Assembly (NCBI RefSeq): GCF_035610345.1
Contig: NZ_CP141212.1
Coordinates: 2,978,501 to 3,042,500, forward strand
DNA: 64,000 bases
DNA from: Sinorhizobium meliloti
GTDB lineage: Bacteria > Pseudomonadota > Alphaproteobacteria > Rhizobiales > Rhizobiaceae
Direction of reading: 5' to 3'
In this document: in pieces, positions 9,391-18,659 of the stretch
How positions within the stretch are numbered: position 1 is the stretch's first letter
How the letters are laid out: every line of letters begins with the position of its first letter
Notes under the pieces: generated by a model
Databases searched by the model: none
What the model was told of the DNA's origin: nothing
Seen by the model: the letters and a program-made list of their open reading frames with translations, nothing else
Program-made: the position numbers and the translations under genes

Positions 9391-10323
9391 ATGGATAAAT
9401 CGGACGTCACCCTCGAACGGATACGCACCTTCGTTCGCGTCTCGGAACGGGGCAGCTTGTCGGCAGTGGCGCGAGAGCTCGGCATCGGCCAATCCACCGT
9501 GACGCGGCATCTGCGCGAACTCGAGGAGGCCGTCGGCGCGCCTTTGCTGACCAGGACCACCCGGCGCGTCACGATGACCGACGAAGGCAGCCGCTACTAT
9601 GCTCGAAGCGTCGAGATCCTGCGCCTGGTGGAACAGGCCAGCGACGAGGTGCGCGTTACGCGCGGCGCCCACGCCGGCACGATCCGCATCTCCTGCACGG
9701 CGGCTTTTGGTGTGCTGCATGTAAGCCGGCTTATCTTCGAATTTCAGGACGCCTATCCGGATATCGGCGTCGATTTGAGCCTTACCGATGAGCGGATCGA
9801 CCTCGTGCGGGAGGGAATTGATGTGGCGCTCCGCCTGGGGCCTCTTACCGACAGTTCGATGCGGATGAAGGCGCTTGGCCAAAGCCGACGGCTGCTGGTG
9901 GCAGCGCCGGCCTACCTGGCGAAGCGAGGAAGACCGGCCACTCCACAGGAGCTCATAGGGCACGAAGGCATCCGGATGTCGAATGTGGCAGGCAGCGAAA
10001 CCCTCGCCCTGCAGGGGCGGGATGGCAGGTACCACGCCGTTCCCTTCGGCGGTCGCTTGACAGTGGACCATGGCCTCGCCGCACGCGAAGCGCTCGTCTC
10101 CGGACGCGGCATCGCGCCTGCGCATCGATGGCTTGTCGGCGATCTTCTGGAGGCGGGAAGGATCGAGGTCGTGCTGCCCGACTATTCGCTTCCTTCCGTG
10201 CCGCTCAACATGCTGGTCGTACCGGAACGCGCCGGCATCTCCCGGGTCCGCCTTCTCATCGACTTCCTCGCAAATGAGATCGGCAAGCTTCCGGGAATGG
10301 ACCGTTCGCCGAACGGGCAATGA
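9391..10323 (+). CDS. LysR-family transcriptional regulator
   Basis: DNA-binding regulator, 310 aa. The N-terminal winged helix-turn-helix (about 5-65) carries SVSERGSLSAVARELG-like spacing and GIGQSTVTRHLRELEEAVGAPLL; the rest is a periplasmic-binding-like effector domain, in the CrgA/DsdC-like branch. ATG 9391 is chosen over an in-frame TTG at 9379. It likely controls the divergent quinone reductase gene through the inverted repeat between them. The inducer is unknown. Confidence 0.88.
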   Translation: MDKSDVTLERIRTFVRVSERGSLSAVARELGIGQSTVTRHLRELEEAVGAPLLTRTTRRVTMTDEGSRYYARSVEILRLVEQASDEVRVTRGAHAGTIRISCTAAFGVLHVSRLIFEFQDAYPDIGVDLSLTDERIDLVREGIDVALRLGPLTDSSMRMKALGQSRRLLVAAPAYLAKRGRPATPQELIGHEGIRMSNVAGSETLALQGRDGRYHAVPFGGRLTVDHGLAAREALVSGRGIAPAHRWLVGDLLEAGRIEVVLPDYSLPSVPLNMLVVPERAGISRVRLLIDFLANEIGKLPGMDRSPNGQ

Positions 10324-10340
10324 TCAGCCGGCGCTTTTCT

Positions 10341-10385
10341 GCGGCGCCGCGTGTCTTATCAGGAAAGCTCGCTATAGCACTTTGA
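10341..10385. repeat. Dispersed palindromic repeat, copy 1 (degenerate)
   Basis: Contains GCGCCGCGTGTCTTATCAG then CTCGCTATAGCACTTTGA, closely matching the elements at 35351-35398 and 57081-57125. It sits between the convergent lysR and cobM genes, where it could also act as a weak terminator. Confidence 0.55.
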
Positions 10386-10400
10386 ACGATGCCCGCCCGT

Positions 10401-11159
10401 TCAATCGCGCCCGCGGAAGCGGCGCTGATAGGCGGGGTCGTAGAGCGAGCTTTCGCGGAAATCCGATGCCTCCAGGCCCGGTCCGACGAAGATCAGCGCG
10501 GTGCGTTCGATCGGGTCCGCCGCGACCCTGGCTGCGATATCGACGAGCGTGCCGCGGACGACGCGTTCGTCCGGCCAGGAGGCCTTGGCCACGATCGCGA
10601 CCGGGCAGTCGGCGCCGTAAAGCGGCGTCAGCTCCTCGACCACCTGACCGAGCGCGTGAATCGCAAGATGGATCGCAAGCGTCGAACCGGTGGCGCCGAA
10701 GGCGGCAAGCGTCTCGCTGTTCGGCATCGGCGAGGCACGACCCGAGACGCGGGTCAGCACCAGACTCTGCGCGACCGCCGGGATCGTCAGCTCGCGGCCG
10801 AGCGTCGCGGCAGCGGCAGCGAAGGCGGGGACGCCCGGGGTCATCGTGTAGGCGATCCCATTCTTCTCCAGCCGGCGGATCTGTTCTGCCACCGCGCTCC
10901 AGACGGAGAGATCGCCGGAATGCAGCCGGGCGACATCCTCGCCGGCTTCGGCGGCGCGGACATATTCCGCCTCGATCTCGTCAAGCGACATCGGCGCGGT
11001 ATCGATAATGCGAGCGCCCGGCGGGCAATATTGCAAGAGCTCGGCCGATACGATCGAACCGGCGTAGAGGCAGACGGGGCAGCGGCCGATCAGGTCCCTG
11101 CCCCTGATCGTGATGAGGTCTGCCGCGCCCGGGCCTGCGCCGATGAAATGAACCGTCAT
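10401..11159 (-). CDS. cobM: Precorrin-4 C11-methyltransferase
   Basis: SAM-dependent methyltransferase of the aerobic cobalamin pathway that converts precorrin-4 to precorrin-5. At 252 aa it has the length and the two-domain tetrapyrrole-methylase fold of the family. [21 protein letters not shown] is the N-terminal glycine loop, and [11 protein letters not shown] and [12 protein letters not shown] are the two further motifs. ATG 11159 is taken as start; a longer frame upstream runs through cobL in the wrong phase. The gene lies 38 bases after cobL in the same direction and is the last of this leftward group. Confidence 0.94.
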   Translation of the reverse strand: MTVHFIGAGPGAADLITIRGRDLIGRCPVCLYAGSIVSAELLQYCPPGARIIDTAPMSLDEIEAEYVRAAEAGEDVARLHSGDLSVWSAVAEQIRRLEKNGIAYTMTPGVPAFAAAAATLGRELTIPAVAQSLVLTRVSGRASPMPNSETLAAFGATGSTLAIHLAIHALGQVVEELTPLYGADCPVAIVAKASWPDERVVRGTLVDIAARVAADPIERTALIFVGPGLEASDFRESSLYDPAYQRRFRGRD

Positions 11160-11197
11160 GATCTGTCCTCTCGAAAAAGCATGGCTCGTAGATCGGC

Positions 11198-12430
11198 TCA
11201 CGCCTTGATCCACGACCATTGCGTGACCGGCATCGCCGGCCGCCAGCCCGTCATGGCGCCGACGGGCGAGGCCCGGGCGATGTCGATGCGGATCAGCGAG
11301 CCGCCGAACCGCGCGTGTCGGGCGAGCAGCACCGCTTCCATCTCCGTCGTCACGGCATTGGCGACGAGACGTCCGCCGGGCGCGAGTGCCGCAACCGCCG
11401 CCTCCATTACCCCGGGCTTGCTGCCGCCGCCGCCGATGAAGATCGCGTCCGGCTGCGGAAGGCCGCGCAGCGCCTCCGGCGCCTGCCCTTCGGCGACCAC
11501 AAGCCCCGGAACGCCGAAGCGGGCGGCATTGCGGCCGATCCGCGCAGCCCGTTCGGACGACGCCTCTATGGCGACGGCGCGCATCGCCGGATCGGCAAGC
11601 ATCCATTCGATCGCGATCGAGCCTGCGCCGGCGCCGATGTCCCAGAGGAGTTCGCCCTTGCGCGGCGCGAGCGCCGAGAGCGTCAGCGCCCGCACCTCCC
11701 GCTTGGTGATCTGGCCGTCATGCTCGAAAAACCGATCGTCCAGGCCGCTGGCAAGCGTCAGAACGCGTGCATCGGCATCGGCCACCACCTCAAGTGCGCA
11801 GACGTTCAGAGCGTCGAGGTCCTCCATCGCGAAGCCGGAAGCGAGGTGGCGGGAGACACGCTCGCTTGCGCCGCCGAGCGCTTCGAGAACCGTAAGCCGT
11901 GACTGACCGAATCCGCTTTCTGCAAGCAGCCCGGCAAGCGCCTTCGGCCCGTTCTCGTCCGAGGTCAGCGCCAGAACGCGCGCGCCCGGCTGAAGATGCG
12001 GCCGTATGAGATCGAGCGGACGGCCGTGCAACGAAACGGTCGCGACCTCCTGCAGCGGCCAGCCTAGCCGGGAAGCGGCGAGGCTGAAGGCGGACGGCGC
12101 GGGGATGGTGCGCATTTCCGCGGCATCGACGCGGCGCGCCAGCGTGGCGCCGACGCCGTAAAGAAACGGATCGCCGGAGGCGAGCACAACGACAGGGCTG
12201 CCGCGCCGGGCGACGATCGCCTCCACCGATTTTTCAAAGGGGCTCTGCCAGCTATGGCGTTCGCCGCCGATCAGCGGCGCGGCGAGTTCCAAATGGCGGG
12301 CCCCGCCGAAGACGACGGGAGCTGCCTTTATCAGGCGCTTGGCCTCGTCGCCGAGACCGGCTACACCGTCTTCTCCGATACCGATCACGATGAGCCAGGG
12401 AGCGACGATGGCCGAGCCACTGTTCGACAT
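11198..12430 (-). CDS. cobL: Precorrin-6Y C5,15-methyltransferase (decarboxylating)
   Basis: Bifunctional enzyme of about 410 aa that methylates precorrin-6B at C5 and C15 and decarboxylates the C12 acetate, giving precorrin-8X. The N-terminal half is a tetrapyrrole methylase (CbiE-like, [14 protein letters not shown]) and the C-terminal half a Rossmann methyltransferase (CbiT-like, [18 protein letters not shown]). ATG 12430 is the likely start; ATG 12454 is possible. Either way its 5' end overlaps that of cobK on the other strand, an unusual divergent overlap. Confidence 0.93.
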   Translation of the reverse strand: MSNSGSAIVAPWLIVIGIGEDGVAGLGDEAKRLIKAAPVVFGGARHLELAAPLIGGERHSWQSPFEKSVEAIVARRGSPVVVLASGDPFLYGVGATLARRVDAAEMRTIPAPSAFSLAASRLGWPLQEVATVSLHGRPLDLIRPHLQPGARVLALTSDENGPKALAGLLAESGFGQSRLTVLEALGGASERVSRHLASGFAMEDLDALNVCALEVVADADARVLTLASGLDDRFFEHDGQITKREVRALTLSALAPRKGELLWDIGAGAGSIAIEWMLADPAMRAVAIEASSERAARIGRNAARFGVPGLVVAEGQAPEALRGLPQPDAIFIGGGGSKPGVMEAAVAALAPGGRLVANAVTTEMEAVLLARHARFGGSLIRIDIARASPVGAMTGWRPAMPVTQWSWIKA

Positions 12431-13208
12431 GTCAGCCACGGGCAGACCTCGCATTCTGATCCTGGGTGGAACGACCGAGGCGCGGCAGCTCGCAGAGCGC
12501 CTGGTCTGCGAACGGCATTACGATGCGGCGATCTCGCTTGCCGGCCGTACCGCCGATCCCCGCCCGCAGCCGCTTCCGACGCGCATCGGCGGCTTCGGCG
12601 GCGCCGAAGGGCTTGCCGCCTTTCTGCGCGAACGAAAGATCGCCCTGCTGATCGATGCGACGCACCCCTTCGCCGCCCGCATCTCGCTCAACGCCGCCGC
12701 AGCGGCCAAGATGACCGGAACGCCGCTCCTTGCGCTCCGCCGCCCCGCCTGGGCGGCAGAGCCCGGCGATCGATGGACCTGCGTCGGAAGCGTCGCGGAA
12801 GCGGTGTCCGCGTTGGGCGAGGAGCCGCGCCGCGTCTTGCTGGCAATCGGCCGGCAGGAGGCTTACCATTTCGAGAAGGCGCCGCAGCACAGCTACGTCG
12901 TGCGCAGCGTCGATCCGGTGATGCCGCCGCTCGATCTGCCGGATGTCACCGCCATCCTCGCCTCCGGCCCCTTTGCGCAGACCGACGAAACAGAACTGCT
13001 CGAACGCCACGGGATCGACGTCATCGTCGCCAAGAACAGCGGCGGTGCGGCCACCTACGGCAAGATAGCGGCGGCGCGTCACCTCGGGATCGAGGTGGTG
13101 ATGGTCGAGCGCCACAAGCCTGCCGACGTTCAATCGGTCGGCGACTGCGACGAGGCGCTCGAACGCATCCGTCAATGGCTTTCTCCGGTGAAGGACCGCG
13201 GCGTGTAG
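12408..13208 (+). CDS. cobK: Precorrin-6A reductase
   Basis: NADPH-dependent reduction of precorrin-6A to precorrin-6B. The protein is 266 aa and begins with the dinucleotide-binding strand ILILGGTTEARQLAERL; LLIDATHPFAARIS and the later VVAKNSGG stretch are family motifs. ATG 12408 has GGGAG five bases before it; ATG 12429 is an alternative that would limit the overlap with cobL. It is the only cob gene here on the plus strand, nested between cobL and cobJ, and its 3' end overlaps the 3' end of cobJ by 37 bases. Confidence 0.92.
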   Translation: MAEPLFDMSATGRPRILILGGTTEARQLAERLVCERHYDAAISLAGRTADPRPQPLPTRIGGFGGAEGLAAFLRERKIALLIDATHPFAARISLNAAAAAKMTGTPLLALRRPAWAAEPGDRWTCVGSVAEAVSALGEEPRRVLLAIGRQEAYHFEKAPQHSYVVRSVDPVMPPLDLPDVTAILASGPFAQTDETELLERHGIDVIVAKNSGGAATYGKIAAARHLGIEVVMVERHKPADVQSVGDCDEALERIRQWLSPVKDRGV

Positions 13209-13936
13209 ACGAGGTCGTGCTTACCCTCGCGGGCGATGGTGCGCGTCTCCGGCGAACCGATGATCACGCAGGTCGCCATGTCGGCGCGGTCGGGATCGGC
13301 CTCACCGAGCGGCATGACCGCTATGCGCTCGTCCGCCCGCCCGGCGGCGCGGCCGAAGATAACCGGAACGCGGGCCGGCAGCACCTGCCGAAGAACCTCG
13401 AAGGCCTCGCCGAGTTGCCAGGGACGCGCCTTGCTGATCGGATTGTAAAGCGCGATGACGAGCCCCGCTTCGGCGGCAAGCCTCAGTCGTCTGGTGATGA
13501 CATCCCACGGCTTCAGGTTGTCGGAAAGCGACATGGCGCAGAAATCGTGTCCGAGCGGTGCCCCGATCCGGGCTGCGACTGCGAGCATCGCGGTGACGCC
13601 GGGCGTGATCGTGAGATCAACCTCACGCCATTCCTGCGGTCCCTTGTCGATCGCCTCGCAGACGGCGGCCGCCATCGCGAAGATGCCGGGATCGCCGCCG
13701 GAGACGACGCAGACATCTGCCCCGGCTGCGGCGCGCGCGAGTGCTGCCCGGGCACGGTCCAGTTCCTCGCGGTTGTCCGAAGCGATGCGCCGTTGATCCG
13801 CCCGAAGATGCAGGCGACCGAGATAGGGGCCGTAGCCGAAGAACTCGGTCGCGACCGCAATCGCATCCTCGGCCTCGGGCGTCATTTGCGCCGGATTGCC
13901 GGGGCCGGTGCCGACGATGAAGAGCTTTCCGGTCAT
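13172..13936 (-). CDS. cobJ: Precorrin-3B C17-methyltransferase
   Basis: Ring-contracting SAM methyltransferase that makes precorrin-4 from precorrin-3B. It is 254 aa, with LFIVGTGPGNPAQMTPEA at the N-terminus, VVSGGDPGIFAMAA and TPGVTAMLAVAARIGAPLGHDF as family motifs, and ALYNPISKARPWQ typical of CobJ/CbiH. The start overlaps the cobI stop by four bases (coupled translation). Its last 37 bases are antisense to the end of cobK. Confidence 0.94.
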   Translation of the reverse strand: MTGKLFIVGTGPGNPAQMTPEAEDAIAVATEFFGYGPYLGRLHLRADQRRIASDNREELDRARAALARAAAGADVCVVSGGDPGIFAMAAAVCEAIDKGPQEWREVDLTITPGVTAMLAVAARIGAPLGHDFCAMSLSDNLKPWDVITRRLRLAAEAGLVIALYNPISKARPWQLGEAFEVLRQVLPARVPVIFGRAAGRADERIAVMPLGEADPDRADMATCVIIGSPETRTIAREGKHDLVYTPRSFTGESH

Positions 13937-14724
13937 GCGCTGCCCTCCGATCCGGGCCTTTCCTTCCGGCCGGGCCTGTCCTTACCGCCGGGCCTGTCCT
14001 TCCAGCCAGGGACGAGCACCAGCGAGAAATAGGGCGCCTCGTCGTCCGGCTTCTCGCCGAGCGGAACCATCGCCGCATTCCTCATGGTGCCGCGCTCGAC
14101 ATAGACGGCCGCCTCGAGCCGGCCTGCCGCCGCCAGCGCCCGGCGGATCTTCGGCAAGTTGCGACCGACCTTCATGATGACCGCGGCTTGCGTGTCGGCG
14201 AGGCGGCGCTGAAGCTCGCCCTCGCCCATCGTGCCGGGGAGAACCGAAAGCACGTCGTCGCCCTGCACCAGAGGCAGCCCTGCGAGCGACCAGCAGCCCG
14301 ACATTGCGGTGATGCCCGGAATGACCTCGGCCGGGAAGCGGCCGGCAAGCCGCACATGGAGGTGCATGTAGGAACCGTAGAAAAGCGGATCGCCCTCGCT
14401 CAGCACCGCGACCGTCCGTCCGGCGAGAAGATGCGCCGCGACGACCTCGGCCGAGGCGTCGTAGAAATCGGTGATCTGGCGCTTATAGGCGTCGTGATCC
14501 TTGTCGATCTCGGTCGTCACCGGGTAGTAGAGCGGCAATTCGGTCATGTCCGGCTTCAAAAGACCTTCCACCACCGCGCGGCCGTTGCCGTTGCGTCCGG
14601 CCTTGGCGAAATAGGCGACGACATCCGCTTCGCCGAGTGCCCGGACGGCCTTTACGGTCAGGAGTTCAGGATCGCCGGGACCCGTTCCGACGCCGATAAG
14701 CCGGCCTGATACCACCCCGCTCAC
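13933..14724 (-). CDS. cobI: Precorrin-2 C20-methyltransferase
   Basis: SAM-dependent methylation of precorrin-2 at C20 to precorrin-3A, the step that commits precorrin-2 to corrin. LIGVGTGPGDPELLTVKAVRAL is the N-terminal motif, with LSEGDPLFYGSYMHL and IPGITAMSGCWSLAGLPL following. The protein is 263 aa, with a proline- and charge-rich tail (about 240-263) made of PGGKDRPGRKERPG-like repeats that homologues need not share. It overlaps cobH and cobJ by four bases each. Confidence 0.94.
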   Translation of the reverse strand: MSGVVSGRLIGVGTGPGDPELLTVKAVRALGEADVVAYFAKAGRNGNGRAVVEGLLKPDMTELPLYYPVTTEIDKDHDAYKRQITDFYDASAEVVAAHLLAGRTVAVLSEGDPLFYGSYMHLHVRLAGRFPAEVIPGITAMSGCWSLAGLPLVQGDDVLSVLPGTMGEGELQRRLADTQAAVIMKVGRNLPKIRRALAAAGRLEAAVYVERGTMRNAAMVPLGEKPDDEAPYFSLVLVPGWKDRPGGKDRPGRKERPGSEGSA

Positions 14725-15353
14725 AGGCCCGGCCTCGCGAGAGAATTCAGCGCGGCGGCAGTCATCGCACTGCCGCCCAGACGGCCGCGAACGATCGCAA
14801 AGGGAACGCCATAGGAATTTTCGGCAAGCGCGTCCTTCGATTCGGCCGCACCGACGAAACCGACGGGCATTCCGAGGATCGCCGCCGGCTTCGGCGCGCC
14901 GTCGCGCAGCATTTCGAGCAGATAGAAGAGCGCTGTCGGCGCATTGCCGATCGCAACCACGGAGCCAGCCATCCGCTCGCCCCAGAGCTTCAGCGCCGCT
15001 GCGGAACGCGTATTGCCGATCTCGGTGGCGATCTCCGCGGTACGCGCATCGCGAAGCGTGCAGATCACCTCGTTGCCGGCGGGCAGCCGGGCGCGCGTCA
15101 CGCCATGGGCGACCATTTCGGCGTCGCAGAAAATCGGCGCGCCGTCTTTCAGCGCCGCGCGCGCGGCGGAGACGAAGCCGGGCGAGAACACGAATTGTCG
15201 CACCGCCTCGACCGAGCCGCAGGCATGCACCATGCGTATGGCGAGATCGGCTTCTTCTTCCGAAAATCCGGAAAGGTCGGCTTCCGCGCGGATGATCGCG
15301 AAGGAACGCTCATAGATGGCGTTGCCATCGCGGATGTAATCGTAATCAGGCAT
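14721..15353 (-). CDS. cobH: Precorrin-8X methylmutase
   Basis: Moves the C11 methyl of precorrin-8X to C12, giving hydrogenobyrinate. The 210-aa protein has the family segments YERSFAIIRAEADL, RMVHACG (holding the catalytic-region histidine) and ILGMPVGFVGAAESKDAL. It starts two bases after the cobG stop and overlaps cobI by four bases, so cobG-H-I-J form one tight transcription unit. Confidence 0.95.
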   Translation of the reverse strand: MPDYDYIRDGNAIYERSFAIIRAEADLSGFSEEEADLAIRMVHACGSVEAVRQFVFSPGFVSAARAALKDGAPIFCDAEMVAHGVTRARLPAGNEVICTLRDARTAEIATEIGNTRSAAALKLWGERMAGSVVAIGNAPTALFYLLEMLRDGAPKPAAILGMPVGFVGAAESKDALAENSYGVPFAIVRGRLGGSAMTAAALNSLARPGL

Positions 15354-15355
15354 TT

Positions 15356-16723
15356 CTATCCCTGTTCAAACGCGGCGGCGATGCGCGCGGTCCCGAGCCG
15401 TGTAAGACAGGACAGCGCCGATTCGCCAGCGTCTTTGTCTTCCCGCACGAGCGCGTTCAGCGCGCCGAACGCAGATCCTATTCCGTTTTCATCCCTGTAG
15501 GCACTCGACGCGACGGAAGCAGTGCCATTTACGACAAGCGCATATCCTGATGGCGCACCGACGAGCGTCAACGGCGACGCCGTGGGTCTGGCGCAACCCT
15601 TGGGACAGCCGGAGAGATGCACCGTCACCGAACCGTCGAGGAGATCCGGCGCGGATTCGACCAACAGCCTCGCCGTCGCCTTTGTGTCCATGCGCGCCGA
15701 GGCGCAGGCGAGGCCTGCGCAAGCGGCTATGTGATTGCGCGGATCGTCGGAGGCGACCAGAAAGCCGTGCGAGCAGGCAAGGCGTTGCACGACGGCCGAC
15801 GTTTCGCCCGAGAGACCGAGGACGAACAGACCGCGCGGGGGTGCCAAGCGTATCTCGTTTGCGCCGAGCTCCTCCGCCTGTCGGAGGAACGCGACGAGAC
15901 TGCCCGCATCGGTTTGCGCGAAGGTCAGGCCGACGCCGAGCACGGTGCCGGCGCCGCCGAAGTGGTGGATGCCCGCCGGTGGCGGCGAAAAAGCGGGACC
16001 GTGCGCGCGCGGCAGGGCATCGCCTGCCGCCGCGCGCTGCCGAAGAAGATCGGCATCAAGGTCGCGGGCCCGGCTAGCGGGGCCGAGTGCAGCGAGATCT
16101 CCCAGGATTTCGAGAACGATAGGGACAATTTCGTTCGATTCCAAGAGCGCGATGGGCTTTGCCGAGCGCGCCGTCCCGCCGAGCGAAAGCAGCCATCGCA
16201 CGCCGTCCTCATGCTCGAACGCCGAGACACGCAGGTCGGCGGTCAGGCTTCCCAGGTGGAAGCGGCCGCCTCCATCCACGACGATCGAGAGTTTCGGCGC
16301 GAGCCTGAGCGCCTCACCCGCGCCGGAGATCGCCATACGCAGCGCGCGGGCGAGCGGGCGAGGATCGGCGACTTCGTCCGGGTCGAATCCGGCAAGCGGC
16401 GGGGTCTCGATCGCCACCCCTTCGGCAATGGCTATCTCCGCCGCCCCGATCGCTTCGGCGAGCGCCGCAACGCTTTCCGGCGTCAGGCCGCGGATCTGCA
16501 GGTTGCCGCGTGCCGTGACCTCAATGATCCCGCTGCCGCATGTCGCAGCCGCACCGGCAATCGCCCTCATCTCGGCCGGCGTGAGGCCGTCGCCTGCCGG
16601 TCGCAGCCGCACGAGCAGGCCGTCCCCGGTCTGCATCGGCGCCGCCAGCGAAGGACAGCTCCCGCGGCGCATCGATGCGCCGGTCGCAGATCGGTCGGCT
16701 CGTGGGGCGGCGCAGCTTTTCAT
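15356..16723 (-). CDS. cobG: Precorrin-3B synthase (Fe-S monooxygenase)
   Basis: Oxygen-dependent enzyme that converts precorrin-3A to precorrin-3B and marks the aerobic route. At 455 aa it belongs to the nitrite/sulfite reductase ferredoxin-like family. The 4Fe-4S cysteines are visible as CAGLAC and SGCPKGC near residues 320-365. ATG 16723 (MKSCAAPRADRS) is the start; the open frame further upstream is not protein-like. A gap of 116 bases with no recognisable riboswitch separates it from cobF. Confidence 0.93.
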   Translation of the reverse strand: MKSCAAPRADRSATGASMRRGSCPSLAAPMQTGDGLLVRLRPAGDGLTPAEMRAIAGAAATCGSGIIEVTARGNLQIRGLTPESVAALAEAIGAAEIAIAEGVAIETPPLAGFDPDEVADPRPLARALRMAISGAGEALRLAPKLSIVVDGGGRFHLGSLTADLRVSAFEHEDGVRWLLSLGGTARSAKPIALLESNEIVPIVLEILGDLAALGPASRARDLDADLLRQRAAAGDALPRAHGPAFSPPPAGIHHFGGAGTVLGVGLTFAQTDAGSLVAFLRQAEELGANEIRLAPPRGLFVLGLSGETSAVVQRLACSHGFLVASDDPRNHIAACAGLACASARMDTKATARLLVESAPDLLDGSVTVHLSGCPKGCARPTASPLTLVGAPSGYALVVNGTASVASSAYRDENGIGSAFGALNALVREDKDAGESALSCLTRLGTARIAAAFEQG

Positions 16724-16839
16724 TCGTCTCGGTAATCCTTCGGTATCAACCCGGCATGCCTGATCGATCGAGCCTATATCACAGGGCGAGCGTCGAGAGA
16801 GATCAAAGATCTGCCGCCAAGAGCAGGGGCAACGCCCGA

Positions 16840-17610
16840 CTACTCTTCGAAATCGGCGCCCTTGCGCAGCAGATAAATATCCATGATCCAGCCCATCCGC
16901 TCGCGCGCCGCGGCCCGCGCTTCGAGAATCCGCTCTTTCACCTCGGCGAGGCGCCCTGAAATGACGATCTCGTCGGGCGTGCCGAGATAGGCCCCCCAAT
17001 AGATCTCGGCGTCCGGATCCTCGATCTTCCGGAACGCCTGCTCGCCGTCGAGCATGACGACGGCCGTCTCGCTTTTGTGCGGAAAACTTTCGGCGAGCCG
17101 CCGGCCAGTGGTGATTTCCACCGGCTTGCCGACGAGGTTCAACGGGATGCGATGGCTGGCACAGAGCGCCTGCAGGCTGGTAATGCCCGGAATGACGTCG
17201 TAGCCGAAGGCCACCCGGCCGCCCGACTTCACGCGTTCCACGATGCGGATCGTGCTGTCATAGAGCATCGGATCGCCCCAGACGAGGAAGGCGCCGGTCT
17301 GGCCTTCCGCGAGCTCGCTCTCCAGCAGCGCCTCGTAGGCGGCGGCGATGCCCGCATGCCACTCGTCCACGCTTTCCACGTAGCTGCGGCCTTCGGTGCG
17401 GCGGACGGGCACCGCGAATTCGACGGTGCGGCTGCCGGCCCGCGTCACGTAACGGGCGCATATCGCGCGGCGCAGCTCGGCCAACTCCGTCTTTTTCTCC
17501 CCTTTGGTCGGGATGAAGAGCACATCGGCCCGATTCAGCGCATTGATCGCCTGAACCGTCATGTGCTCGGGGTTGCCGGCACCGATACCGATGATCAGGA
17601 TGTGTCGCAT
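16840..17610 (-). CDS. cobF: Precorrin-6A synthase (deacetylating)
   Basis: Methylates precorrin-5 at C1 with loss of the acetyl group, giving precorrin-6A. The 256-aa protein starts HILIIGIGAGNPEHMTVQAI and has the motifs VWGDPMLYDSTIRI and VIPGITSLQALCASHRIPL. ATG 17610 has GGGAG six bases upstream and is preferred to 17622. It is the first gene of the leftward cob group, with no B12 box or cobalamin riboswitch recognisable in the 120 bases before it. Confidence 0.93.
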   Translation of the reverse strand: MRHILIIGIGAGNPEHMTVQAINALNRADVLFIPTKGEKKTELAELRRAICARYVTRAGSRTVEFAVPVRRTEGRSYVESVDEWHAGIAAAYEALLESELAEGQTGAFLVWGDPMLYDSTIRIVERVKSGGRVAFGYDVIPGITSLQALCASHRIPLNLVGKPVEITTGRRLAESFPHKSETAVVMLDGEQAFRKIEDPDAEIYWGAYLGTPDEIVISGRLAEVKERILEARAAARERMGWIMDIYLLRKGADFEE

Positions 17611-17628
17611 GCCGTCTCCCATTGCGCC

Positions 17629-17672
17629 ACCCGCATAATCGGGCCAGTCCCGCCCGCATATCGGGCCAGTGT
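17629..17672. repeat. Short tandem direct repeat before cobF
   Basis: CCCGCATAATCGGGCCAGT is followed directly by a second, one-base-shorter copy, CCCGCATATCGGGCCAGT. It lies between ung and cobF in the cobF promoter region, so it may be a paired operator or polymerase-slippage debris. Confidence 0.45.
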
Positions 17673-17731
17673 TTGACGGATCGCCGCGGCGGGTGCAAGG
17701 CCCATTCGCGACGGCAAACGCTACGGCCGCG

Positions 17732-18457
17732 TCAGCAGTTCGGCGCCAGCTGCCGCTCGACGGCCAAGGGGGGATCTTCCGGCAACCGCCAATCGATCGG
17801 ATCCAGCCCCTTGGACGTCAAAAACGCATTCGCCTTGGAGAAATGCCGGCAGCCGAAGAACCCCGCATGGGCCGATAAGGGTGACGGATGCGGTGCGGTG
17901 AGCACGAGATGACGCGAACGATCGACAAAAGCGGCCTTGCGTTGCGCGTAAGAGCCCCAGAGCATGAAGACGACAGGCTGCGCCTGCTCGTTGACCGCCC
18001 GGATTACGGCGTCGGTGAAGCGCTCCCAGCCCTTGCCCTGATGCGAAGCCGCGCGGCCGCGTTCGACGGTCAGCACGCTGTTCAGAAGCAGCACGCCCTG
18101 GCGCGCCCAACTTTCGAGGAAGCCGTGGCGCGCCGGCGGAATGCCGAGGTCTTCCTGCAATTCCTTGTAGATGTTGACGAGAGAGGGCGGCGTGCGCACG
18201 CCCGGACGAACGCTGAAGCAGAGCCCATGCGCCTGCCCGTCGCCATGATAGGGGTCCTGGCCGAGGATGACGACGCGTACCCTGTCGAGCGGGGTCAGAT
18301 CGAGCGCACGGAAATATTCGACGCCCCTCGGAAAAATCTGCCGACCCTGCTGCTTTTCCTCCAGCAGGAACCGCTTGAGCTCGGCCATGTAACCGTGGCG
18401 GAATTCCCCGCCCAGAACGGCTTTCCAGCTTTCTTCCAGCCTGATCGTCGCGTCCAT
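17732..18457 (-). CDS. ung: Uracil-DNA glycosylase, family 1
   Basis: Removes uracil from DNA to start base excision repair. The 241-aa protein carries the water-activating motif [21 protein letters not shown], with the catalytic aspartate in GQDPYH, and the C-terminal [13 protein letters not shown] with the catalytic histidine. ATG 18457 has GGAGGTGGA about seven bases upstream. It stands alone between the cob and mod loci and reads leftwards towards cobF. Confidence 0.95.
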   Translation of the reverse strand: MDATIRLEESWKAVLGGEFRHGYMAELKRFLLEEKQQGRQIFPRGVEYFRALDLTPLDRVRVVILGQDPYHGDGQAHGLCFSVRPGVRTPPSLVNIYKELQEDLGIPPARHGFLESWARQGVLLLNSVLTVERGRAASHQGKGWERFTDAVIRAVNEQAQPVVFMLWGSYAQRKAAFVDRSRHLVLTAPHPSPLSAHAGFFGCRHFSKANAFLTSKGLDPIDWRLPEDPPLAVERQLAPNC

Positions 18458-18574
18458 GTGGATCGTCCACCTCCTTGGGTCTCGTTCCGGAATTTAGACG
18501 CATGAGCGCCTATCGCAAGCGCTCGCGTCGTCTCCGCCCCATCGGTTCACCGATTTTGACTACAGCGCAACGGC

Positions 18575-18642
18575 CGCATTGTATTTCCACGAATATAGCG
18601 GTAACCAAAATACCGGAGCGCTGTATCTTGGGAAATATCACG
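18575..18642 (+). promoter_or_regulatory. Candidate ModE (molybdate) boxes before modA
   Basis: Two imperfect inverted repeats resemble the ModE consensus CGCTATATA-N-TATATAACG. One, at 18575-18600, runs from CGCATTGTAT to ATATAGCG. The other, at 18619-18642, is CGCTGTAT-N8-ATATCACG. A modE gene ends the same locus, which supports the reading. Which copy works is unknown. Confidence 0.45.
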
Positions 18643-18659
18643 AACCGGGAGACTTGGGT

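Noticed and set aside
12432..13175. 247-codon minus-strand frame opposite cobK, in line with cobJ and cobL
   Set aside because: Gene order makes it tempting, but only the plus-strand frame has the nucleotide-binding motif and reductase signatures.
17623..17731. Possible cobalamin riboswitch before cobF
   Set aside because: The B12-box core GCCACTG and the expected folding are not visible; only a tandem repeat is present.
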